This document shows positions 35,775 through 41,649 of a stretch of DNA of 41,649 nucleotides, one piece after another. The stretch lies in NCBI GenBank assembly GCA_040235565.1, contig JBECLA010000139.1, positions 1-41,649 on the forward strand, given 5' to 3'. Numbering within the stretch: the stretch's first letter is position 1; each line of letters starts with the position of its first letter. Position numbers and translations under genes: made by a program. Origin of the DNA: JAHEIJ01 sp040235565 (GTDB lineage: Bacteria; Pseudomonadota; Gammaproteobacteria; UBA6429; Thiohalophilaceae). The notes under the pieces were generated by a model that saw only the letters and a list, made by a program, of their open reading frames with translations, made no database searches and was not told where the DNA came from.

Positions 35775-37451
35775 ATGTTGACACACATCCATATCTGGAA
35801 CTTCGCCATCGTTGAAAGCCTGGATCTGGAACTGGAAGCCGGTCTGACCGTCCTGACCGGGGAAACCGGGGCCGGCAAGTCGATCCTGCTGGATGCCCTG
35901 AACCTGGCCCTGGGTGACCGGGCGGATACCGGCGTCATCCGGCACGGTGCCGACAAGGCGGAAATCAGTGTCACTTTCAGCACCCGGGACACCCCGGAGG
36001 CGGAGGCATGGCTCAGGGAGCGAGAGCTGGATAGCGCCGAGGAATGTATTATTCGCCGCACCATCAGTGCCAGCGGCCCGTCCAAGGCGTTCGTGAACGG
36101 TAAACCCACGCCCATTCAGAGCCTGCGGGAACTCGGGGAAATGCTGGTCGATCTCCACGGCCAACACGAGCACCAGTCCCTGTTGCGGCGGGAGGCGCAA
36201 CGACAACTGCTCGATGATTATGCCGGCCATGGCAAACTGCTCGGCAAACTGGATACGGCCTATCAACACTGGCGCGATCTCGAAACCGAGCTCACGGCGC
36301 TGCAACAGGCCAGTTCAGATCGGGATGCCCGGCTGGCACTGCTCCGCTACCAGGTCAAGGAACTGGAAGCCCTGGATATGGGTCAGGACGAATTACCCGA
36401 GCTGGAGGCCGAACACCGGCGCCTCGCCAATGCCAATCAACTGCTGGAAACCGGCAATCGCGTCCTGCACTTGCTGGAAGAAAATGAAGACGGGGCCCTG
36501 GGTGCCTTACTCGGTCAGAGCTGCAATGATATTCAGCACCAGGCACAGACGGATGCCGGCCTGAACGGGGTTGCCGAATTGCTTGACAGTGCGACCATCC
36601 AGGTACGGGAAGCCAGCAGCGAATTGCGCCACTATCTGGACGGCCTGGAACTGGATCCGGCGCGACTGGACTGGATCGACCAACGCCTGGCGACCATCCA
36701 GGATTTAAGCCGCAAACACCATGTTACCGCGGAAGAACTGCCCGCCCTGTTGCCCCGTTTGCAGCAGGAACTGGCCGATCTGGAACAGGCCGATGTCCGC
36801 TCTGACGAGATTCGCCAGGAAGCAGCCGCGGCCCTCACGCAGTACCGTACCCTGGCCCAAAAGCTCAGTCACAGCCGGCAAAAAGCCGCCAAAACACTCA
36901 GCCAGGCGGTCAGCGACAGCATGCAGAGTCTGGGGATGGAAGGCGGCCGGTTTGCCATTCACTTGCAGCCCCGCGAAGACGACACGCCTGCGCCACAGGG
37001 CATGGAGCGGGCCGAGTTCGTGGTCAGTGCCAATCCCGGCCAGCCGCTCAAACCGCTGACCAAAGTGGCCTCCGGCGGCGAATTATCGCGCATCAGCCTG
37101 GCGATCCAGGTCATCACCGCGGCCCAGACCCGCATCCCCACCCTGATTTTTGATGAAGTGGATGTTGGCATCGGGGGCCGTGTCGCCGAAATTGTCGGCC
37201 ATCAGCTCCGCGCCCTGGCTGCCCATCGCCAGGTGGTTTGCGTAACCCATCTGCCGCAGGTCGCCGCACTGGGACATCATCACCTGCAGGTCAGCAAGCG
37301 ATCAGAGACTGACACCACGATCAGTGAAATCCAGGAACTGTCCGCCGAACAACGCGTGGACGAGTTGGCCCGCATGCTCGGGGGCATCGAAATCACCGAG
37401 CAAACGCTCTCCCATGCCCGCGAAATGATCGAACGCGCCCGGGTCGGTTAG
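35775..37451 (+). CDS. recN: DNA repair protein RecN
   Basis: SMC-like ATPase for double-strand-break repair, 558 residues. Walker A GETGAGKS is at 29-36. Coiled-coil arms fill the middle. The ABC signature VASGGELSRISLA and Walker B LIFDEVDVGIGG (about 457-468) are in the C-terminal part. It lies downstream of nadK with an 8-base gap. No LexA box is obvious before nadK or recN. Length is normal. Confidence 0.97.
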   Translation: MLTHIHIWNFAIVESLDLELEAGLTVLTGETGAGKSILLDALNLALGDRADTGVIRHGADKAEISVTFSTRDTPEAEAWLRERELDSAEECIIRRTISASGPSKAFVNGKPTPIQSLRELGEMLVDLHGQHEHQSLLRREAQRQLLDDYAGHGKLLGKLDTAYQHWRDLETELTALQQASSDRDARLALLRYQVKELEALDMGQDELPELEAEHRRLANANQLLETGNRVLHLLEENEDGALGALLGQSCNDIQHQAQTDAGLNGVAELLDSATIQVREASSELRHYLDGLELDPARLDWIDQRLATIQDLSRKHHVTAEELPALLPRLQQELADLEQADVRSDEIRQEAAAALTQYRTLAQKLSHSRQKAAKTLSQAVSDSMQSLGMEGGRFAIHLQPREDDTPAPQGMERAEFVVSANPGQPLKPLTKVASGGELSRISLAIQVITAAQTRIPTLIFDEVDVGIGGRVAEIVGHQLRALAAHRQVVCVTHLPQVAALGHHHLQVSKRSETDTTISEIQELSAEQRVDELARMLGGIEITEQTLSHAREMIERARVG

Positions 37452-37528
37452 GCATTTCGCTCAACGCCTAAACCAGCAAGAACAGTAGCTTCTGCCGGCA
37501 TGAAGAAAAATGAGTGAATGAGGGTTTA

Positions 37529-37945
37529 CTAAGACTTCTTCTGGCAGTCAGGACACACGCCATAAATATAGAGGGCATGATCCGTGATGTCATAACCCTT
37601 ATCCTGGGCGATGCGGAGCTGACGTTCTTCAATCACGGGATCCATAAATTCATCCACCCGGCCGCATTTCACACAGAGGATATGATCGTGGTGTTCCCCT
37701 TGTGCCAGTTCGAAGACGGAATGGCCTTCCTCGAAATGGTGCCGGGTGACCAGTCCCGCCGCCTCAAACTGGGTCAAAACCCGGTAGATGGTTGCCAGGC
37801 CGACTTCATCGCCACTTTCCAGCATGGCTTTGTAGACATCTTCAGCGCTCATATGGCGCACATCACTTTCTTCCAGAAACTTGAGGATCTTGAGTCTGGG
37901 TAATGTGGCCTTGAGGCCGGCTTTTTTTAAATCCTCGCTTTCCAT
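37529..37945 (-). CDS. fur: Ferric uptake regulator Fur
   Basis: Iron-responsive repressor, 138 residues. The winged helix holds VGLATIYRVLTQFEAAGLV. Metal sites are visible in EEGHSVFEL, HHDHILCVKC (Cys91, Cys94) and CPDC (Cys131, Cys134). I chose the ATG at 37945 (MESEDLKKAGLKATLPRLK), matching relatives. An in-frame ATG at 37975 would add ten residues; neither has a strong ribosome site. It is divergent from bamE, the well-known fur-omlA arrangement of pseudomonads and relatives. Confidence 0.95.
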   Translation of the reverse strand: MESEDLKKAGLKATLPRLKILKFLEESDVRHMSAEDVYKAMLESGDEVGLATIYRVLTQFEAAGLVTRHHFEEGHSVFELAQGEHHDHILCVKCGRVDEFMDPVIEERQLRIAQDKGYDITDHALYIYGVCPDCQKKS

Positions 37946-38029
37946 CGTTCTCACACTTCGCTCTATCTGCACCATGCTGCTTTAAGGTACACTCCGTGCG
38001 GAAAATTATACCTGATATTACAGTTCGAA

Positions 38030-38374
38030 ATGCGAAAAATTCTCATTACAACACTTGTTTTCGCCGGCCTGACTCTCGGCACCCATGGTTGTTCGGCATA
38101 CCGCATTGATGTCCGGCAGGGCAATACCCTGGAAGCCGAGACAGTCGACACGCTGCGGGTTGGGATGACCAGGCAGCAGGTTGTGTTTCTGCTCGGTACT
38201 CCGCTGGTCCAGGATCCGTTTCACCCGAATCGCTGGGACTATGCCTACACCTTTCAGCCGGGTGGCGGCAAGATATCGCGCCGCCACCTGAGTTTGACTT
38301 TTGAGGGGGATGAACTGGTCAAGATCGACAAGAGTGGTTTCCATACCGCAACGGAAAAAAGCGCCGCGCCGTAA
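38030..38374 (+). CDS. bamE: Outer membrane protein assembly factor BamE (OmlA)
   Basis: Small lipoprotein of the BAM complex for outer-membrane protein insertion, 114 residues. A signal peptide runs to Cys21. The lipobox reads GTHGC, with His at -2 and Thr at -3, so it is atypical though still plausible. The core motifs DTLRVGMTRQQVVFLLGTPL and DPFHPNRWDYAY are clear. It is divergent from fur with 84 bases between, and ends 2 bases from convergent rnfH. Confidence 0.93.
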   Translation: MRKILITTLVFAGLTLGTHGCSAYRIDVRQGNTLEAETVDTLRVGMTRQQVVFLLGTPLVQDPFHPNRWDYAYTFQPGGGKISRRHLSLTFEGDELVKIDKSGFHTATEKSAAP

Positions 38375-38376
38375 CT

Positions 38377-38670
38377 TCAGTTATCCTGATCCTGTTTTTC
38401 CTTCTTCTCCGCCCGTTTACGTCGCGATTCCTTGGGATCAGCAATCAACGGGCGATAAATCTCTACCCGATCCTTTTCTCTTAACTCGGTATCGGCTTTG
38501 GCGATCTTGCCAAAGATCCCGGTCTTGTTTTGCGCCAGATCGATTTCCGGATACTGTTCCAGAATCCCGGACAGCTTGATCGCCTGCTCCAGTGTCGTGC
38601 CGGCCTCCACTTCGAGCGGAATAATGACCTGTTCCTCCGGCTTGGCGTAGGCCACCTCAACCTGAATCAT
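38377..38670 (-). CDS. rnfH: RnfH-family ubiquitin-like protein (RatB)
   Basis: 97 residues with the RnfH fold (beta-grasp) of unknown molecular role. The conserved VEVAYAKPEEQ at the start and DRVEIYRPLIADPKESRRKRAEKK at the end match the family. The start at 38670 has GAGG five bases upstream; an ATG at 38685 or 38715 would overlap ratA more deeply and lacks such a site. It lies beside ratA, as in Escherichia coli. Confidence 0.93.
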   Translation of the reverse strand: MIQVEVAYAKPEEQVIIPLEVEAGTTLEQAIKLSGILEQYPEIDLAQNKTGIFGKIAKADTELREKDRVEIYRPLIADPKESRRKRAEKKEKQDQDN

Positions 38671-38677
38671 GTTTTCC

Positions 38678-39109
38678 TCAACCATAGACTTTTTGCGCTC
38701 GTTGAATAAACGCATCCATCAGCGTGGAAGCAATTTTGTTGAATACCGGCCCAAATGTGACGCTCAGCAGTTTACTGGAAAATTCAAACTCGAGATCCAG
38801 CTCGACCCGCGAACCGGCATCTCCCAATGGCTGAAACCGCCACATGCCATTGAGATGTTTGAAAGGTCCTTCCACCAGTTGTACCGTGATCTGGCGGTTT
38901 TTTTCCAGAAGATTATGGGTTGTAAACGTTTTATGGATACCGCTGTGCGCGATATCCAGGCTGGCTTTGACTTCGTGTTCCGCTCGCATGATTTCCCTTG
39001 AATCATTGCACCATGGCAGAAACTCCGGATAGGCAAGCACGTCGTCAACCAGGATATACATTTGCTCGGCACTGTACGGCACCAACGCGCTTTTGTGTAT
39101 CGTCGTCAT
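38678..39109 (-). CDS. ratA: RatA-type START-domain protein (coenzyme Q-binding COQ10 family)
   Basis: 143 residues with the START/polyketide-cyclase fold: the segment SAEQMYILVDDVLAYPEFLPWCNDS is typical, as is GPFKHLNGMWRFQPL. In Escherichia coli RatA was described as an inhibitor of 70S ribosome association, while eukaryotic Coq10 relatives bind ubiquinone, so the role is not settled. The C-terminal sequence QRAQKVYG is conserved. It precedes rnfH by 7 bases. Confidence 0.93.
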   Translation of the reverse strand: MTTIHKSALVPYSAEQMYILVDDVLAYPEFLPWCNDSREIMRAEHEVKASLDIAHSGIHKTFTTHNLLEKNRQITVQLVEGPFKHLNGMWRFQPLGDAGSRVELDLEFEFSSKLLSVTFGPVFNKIASTLMDAFIQRAQKVYG

Positions 39110-39137
39110 CTGCTCAACAGAAATCTCAAAAAATAGG

Positions 39138-40547
39138 TTAGATCACTTCGATGGCACGCAGGAAAACGATAATCACACCAATCGGGGTAATATAGCGTAC
39201 GAGAAAATGCCAGAGTTTATAGGCAGGGCCGTTTCCCATCCCAAGTTCATCAACACTGGCATCTTCATGCATGATCCAGACAGCAAAAATAGCAATCAAC
39301 AGCCCGCCCAGTGGCAACATGATATTGGCTGTCAGGTAGTCAAGCAAATCAAACAGGGTCTTATCACGGAAGGGTTCAAACATCGTTAACGGCGTGATCT
39401 CCGACCAGATGTTAAACGAGAACACCGTGAGTAAACCGAACAGCCAGCAGGCAATGCCCATGATCACCGAGGCTTGCATACGCTCCATGTTGCGGTTTTC
39501 CACCAGCCAGGCCACGGCCGGTTCGATCAGGGAAATACTCGAGGTCCACGCGGCGAAGGTCAGCAGAATAAAAAACAGCGTGCCGAAAAAGATCCCACCC
39601 GGCATATGGCCGAAGGCCAGCGGCAGGGTCTGGAAGATCAGGCCGGGGCCTGAACCCGGTTCCAGCCCGTTGGCGAAGACGATGGGGAAGATCACCATCC
39701 CGGCCACCAGCGCCACTGCCGTATCCGCCCCGGCAATCATAAATGTGGTGCGGGCAATGGAGGCATCCTGGGGTAAATAAGATCCGTACACCATGATCGC
39801 CCCCATCCCCAGACTGAGGGTAAAAAACGCGTGCCCCATGGCAATTAATACCGGATTCCAGCTCACCCGCTCCACGCCGAAATCATCGGTGTAATACAGC
39901 AAGGCATCAAAGTCCGGTTCGAACAAGAACCGGATGCCGTCATCAAAGGCCGTGGTATTCATCGCATAGCCGAGCAGGACAATCATGATAATGAACAACG
40001 CCGGCATCAGAAACTTGACCGCCTTTTCCAGTCCCCCGGCCACCCCGCGTGCCACCACCAGCATGGTCATCACCATGAACACGGTATGCCAGAACATCAG
40101 GCTTTCTGTATCGGCGAGAAAGTTAGCGAAAATGCTCCCCACGCCATCCGGGGTGGCATTGGTAAAGGCGCCGGAAGCGGTGCGAAACACATAAGCCAGC
40201 GACCATCCGGCAATCACGCTGTAGTAGGAAAGAATCAGAAACCCGGCAACGACCCCGAGCCAACCCAGCCATTTCCAGTGCGGGTTATGTCCCGCTTCGA
40301 TAGCCAGCGTGTGCATGGTATTGATGGGACTTTGCCGTCCACGTCGCCCCAGCATGATTTCGGCCATCATGATCGGGACACCAATGACCGCGATACACGC
40401 CAGATACACCAGGACAAAGGCTCCGCCGCCGTTTTCCCCGGTGATATAGGGAAACTTCCAGATATTCCCCAGCCCTACCGCGGATCCGGTCGCCGCCAAT
40501 ACAAATGCCCAACGTGAAGACCATTGCCCATGGATGGATTCGCGCAT
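39138..40547 (-). CDS. Sodium-dependent transporter of the neurotransmitter:sodium symporter family
   Basis: Polytopic transporter, 469 residues, about 11-12 helices, LeuT-like fold. The first unwound helix reads GSAVGLGNIWKFPYITGENG, which forms the Na+ and substrate site in the family. Substrate (probably an amino acid) cannot be read from sequence. The ATG at 40547 has GAGG six bases upstream; a longer frame from 40628 is unlikely. It sits between ratA and smpB, which are adjacent and divergent in many gammaproteobacteria, so it looks inserted into a conserved pair. Confidence 0.94.
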   Translation of the reverse strand: MRESIHGQWSSRWAFVLAATGSAVGLGNIWKFPYITGENGGGAFVLVYLACIAVIGVPIMMAEIMLGRRGRQSPINTMHTLAIEAGHNPHWKWLGWLGVVAGFLILSYYSVIAGWSLAYVFRTASGAFTNATPDGVGSIFANFLADTESLMFWHTVFMVMTMLVVARGVAGGLEKAVKFLMPALFIIMIVLLGYAMNTTAFDDGIRFLFEPDFDALLYYTDDFGVERVSWNPVLIAMGHAFFTLSLGMGAIMVYGSYLPQDASIARTTFMIAGADTAVALVAGMVIFPIVFANGLEPGSGPGLIFQTLPLAFGHMPGGIFFGTLFFILLTFAAWTSSISLIEPAVAWLVENRNMERMQASVIMGIACWLFGLLTVFSFNIWSEITPLTMFEPFRDKTLFDLLDYLTANIMLPLGGLLIAIFAVWIMHEDASVDELGMGNGPAYKLWHFLVRYITPIGVIIVFLRAIEVI

Positions 40548-40614
40548 GCCCGCCCTCGCCTGCTTTATTGTTATCGTGATTTTCGTTGTAAAACTATTTG
40601 GTACCGAACACCCA

Positions 40615-40638
40615 TTCCTGACAACCAATTGTCAGGAA
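40615..40638. promoter_or_regulatory. Perfect inverted repeat in the transporter/smpB gap
   Basis: TTCCTGACAA-CCAA-TTGTCAGGAA is a 10-base-pair perfect inverted repeat, 68 bases upstream of the transporter ATG. Neither side has a T run, so it is not a terminator. An operator for the transporter, or a leader hairpin, is possible. Confidence 0.45.
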
Positions 40639-40712
40639 AATACCGGTACATCTCAACTCCTGATGCCCGGAATTCAATAATTTAGCCCGTATCCGCCGCT
40701 TGACAGGCCCGG

Positions 40713-40718
40713 TATAAT
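40713..40718 (+). promoter_or_regulatory. -10 element of smpB, apparently leaderless
   Basis: A perfect TATAAT ends seven bases before the smpB ATG (40726), which puts the expected transcription start at or next to the A of the start codon. No ribosome site precedes the ATG. The nearby TTGACA (40700-40705) is too close to be its -35. Confidence 0.5.
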
Positions 40719-40725
40719 CGCCGCC

Positions 40726-41211
40726 ATGGCCAAAACCAAGACCAAAAAAACCTCCGAGAGCGCAACGATTGCGCTGAATAAAAAATCCCGCCATGACTTC
40801 ATCCTGGGCGAACGCTATGAAGCCGGCCTGGTGCTGGAAGGCTGGGAAGTCAAAAGCCTGCGCGCCGGACGGATACAACTGCGCGACAGTTACGTCATCA
40901 TCAAGGACGGGGAAGCCTGGTTACTGGGCGCGTTGATCACCCCCCTGCCCACGGCCTCGACCCATATCCAGCCCGATCCGCAACGTACGCGCAAACTGCT
41001 GCTGCACCGTGAGGAGCTAAATAAACTCATCGGCGCAGTGGAACGCAAAGGCTTCGCCCTGATCCCGACTGCTATGTACTGGAAAAAGGGTCGCGCCAAG
41101 CTGGAAATCGCCCTGGCCAAGGGCAAACAGGCCCACGACAAACGGGCCAGTGAGCGGGAACGCGACTGGAGCCGGGAAAAACAACGACTAATGAAAGGGA
41201 CGAGGCACTAG
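40726..41211 (+). CDS. smpB: SsrA-binding protein SmpB
   Basis: Binds tmRNA and carries it to stalled ribosomes for trans-translation, 161 residues. The barrel fold motifs ARHDFILGERYEAGLVLEGWEVKSLR-type opening (here KSRHDFILGERYEAG) and GKQAHDKRASERERDW near the end are intact. The C-terminal tail REKQRLMKGTRH is odd in its last residues: codons for GTRH and the stop are formed by the edge of a repeat island. It is followed by ssrA, its partner. Confidence 0.97.
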   Translation: MAKTKTKKTSESATIALNKKSRHDFILGERYEAGLVLEGWEVKSLRAGRIQLRDSYVIIKDGEAWLLGALITPLPTASTHIQPDPQRTRKLLLHREELNKLIGAVERKGFALIPTAMYWKKGRAKLEIALAKGKQAHDKRASERERDWSREKQRLMKGTRH

Positions 41212-41407
41212 GGACGAGTGACGAGGAAAGAAATGTGAGGAGTAAGGAGTGAGGAGCAAAGAAAAGGACTGAGCGATGAGGACTGAGGGAAAAGACTAAG
41301 AACTAAAGGACTGAGGACTGTGGACTGAGGAAAAGACTGTGAGGGGGGAAAGGAGTGAGAAGTGAGAATTCGTCCCTCGTCCCTAGTCCCTCGTCCCTAG
41401 TTCCTCG
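41197..41407. repeat. Purine-rich repeat island with inverted flanks between smpB and ssrA
   Basis: The left flank (41197-41226, GGGACGAG-type units) and right flank (41371-41407, CGTCCCTCGTCCCTAG-type units) are inverted copies: CTAGGGACGAG at 41208-41218 has exact complements at 41376-41386 and 41390-41400. The core between them is almost pure G and A, with GGACTGAG at 41266, 41280, 41308 and 41322. It overlaps the last codons of smpB. No gene or terminator is evident. Confidence 0.8.
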
Positions 41408-41458
41408 CCACTTGTTTCAGCTCGTTCCAGTCCCTATCAATGACCATGAACTTTAAGC

Positions 41459-41464
41459 TAGAAT
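41459..41464 (+). promoter_or_regulatory. Possible -10 element of ssrA
   Basis: TAGAAT matches 5 of 6 bases of the -10 consensus, about 28 bases before the mature tmRNA 5' end. No good -35 is seen at the right distance. A start near 41471 would leave a short leader to be removed by RNase P. Confidence 0.35.
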
Positions 41465-41486
41465 GTCGGTCTTAAGACGTACCAAT

Positions 41487-41649
41487 GGGGGCGACCTGGC
41501 TTCGACGCGGGTTACGAAACCGGAGGTGCATGCCGAGGCGCAGATGACCTCGTTAATCCAGCTGCAAACCATATAGTTGCCAACGACGACAACTACGCAC
41601 TCGCTGCTTAAAACCCAGTAGGGTGCCCTCTGACTGAAGCCGTGCTTGT
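41487..41649 (+). ncRNA. ssrA: Transfer-messenger RNA, 5' part (truncated by the window edge)
   Basis: The 5' acceptor and D-like region GGGGGCGACCTGGCTTCGACG is followed by the conserved GGAGGTGCATGCCGAGG. The tag reading frame resumes at 41579 and reads A-N-D-D-N-Y-A-L-A-A before TAA (41609-41611), preceded by the typical ATAGT resume context. The tag differs from the Escherichia coli one by Asp in place of Glu. The pseudoknots and 3' acceptor end lie outside the window. It lies 275 bases after smpB. Confidence 0.95.

Noticed and set aside
37946..38029. Fur box in the fur/bamE divergent gap
   Set aside because: The A+T-rich stretch near 38005-38020 matches the 19-base Fur consensus too poorly to claim autoregulation.
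40700..40718. TTGACA and TATAAT ahead of smpB as one promoter
   Set aside because: Only seven bases separate the two boxes, too short for a sigma70 pair. Only the TATAAT is kept as a -10.
41266..41340. Repeated GGACTGAG units considered as a CRISPR-like array
   Set aside because: Units are 8 bases with irregular spacing and purine-only spacers; no repeat of CRISPR length and no cas gene nearby.

Overview
The window is a stretch of core chromosome from a gammaproteobacterium. The nuo, rlmE-ftsH, greA-carBA-dapB, hrcA-grpE-dnaK-dnaJ, nadK-recN, fur/bamE and smpB-ssrA blocks all have gammaproteobacterial gene order and sequence. The 14-gene nuo cluster with separate nuoC and nuoD, together with HrcA/CIRCE control, argues against an enteric bacterium. 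A free-living lineage of the Chromatiales type is my inference from overall resemblance and not a proven placement.

Layout. Positions 54-14537 (minus strand) hold a complete nuoA-N operon for proton-pumping NADH:quinone oxidoreductase, with a sigma70-like promoter near 14650. Positions 14538-15625 are a gene-poor spacer filled with degenerate copies of the 3' end and terminator of a tRNA-Leu gene, plus short repeats. Then, on the minus strand, come tRNA-Leu(GAG), secG, tpiA, glmM and folP, then ftsH and rlmE. yhbY is on the plus strand (21967-22263). A DUF4149-type membrane protein, greA, carB, carA and dapB follow on the minus strand. Next come an unrecognised 267-residue protein and the heat-shock block dnaJ, dnaK, grpE, hrcA (listed left to right; transcription runs from hrcA). 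nadK and recN run on the plus strand. fur (minus) diverges from bamE (plus). rnfH, ratA and a sodium:neurotransmitter-symporter-type transporter are on the minus strand. smpB and the start of ssrA (tmRNA) are on the plus strand and run off the right edge.

Most of the content is housekeeping: respiration, protein export, isomerase and amino-sugar steps, folate, membrane proteolysis, ribosome maturation, pyrimidine/arginine precursor synthesis, lysine/peptidoglycan precursor synthesis, chaperones, NADP synthesis, recombination repair, iron regulation, outer-membrane assembly and ribosome rescue. The most informative non-coding signals are a perfect CIRCE operator beside a good promoter upstream of hrcA, and two near-identical sigma32-like promoters lying over the stop codons of hrcA and grpE. 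Others are a terminator between dnaK and dnaJ, a strong hairpin just ahead of carA, a leaderless-looking smpB promoter, and a purine-rich repeat island between smpB and ssrA whose edge forms the last codons of smpB.

I found no CRISPR array, no intact mobile element, no rRNA, and no convincing new multi-gene system. The best candidates for something undescribed are the protein of unknown function between dapB and dnaJ, the tRNA-Leu-derived repeat field, and the repeat family at gene 3' ends.
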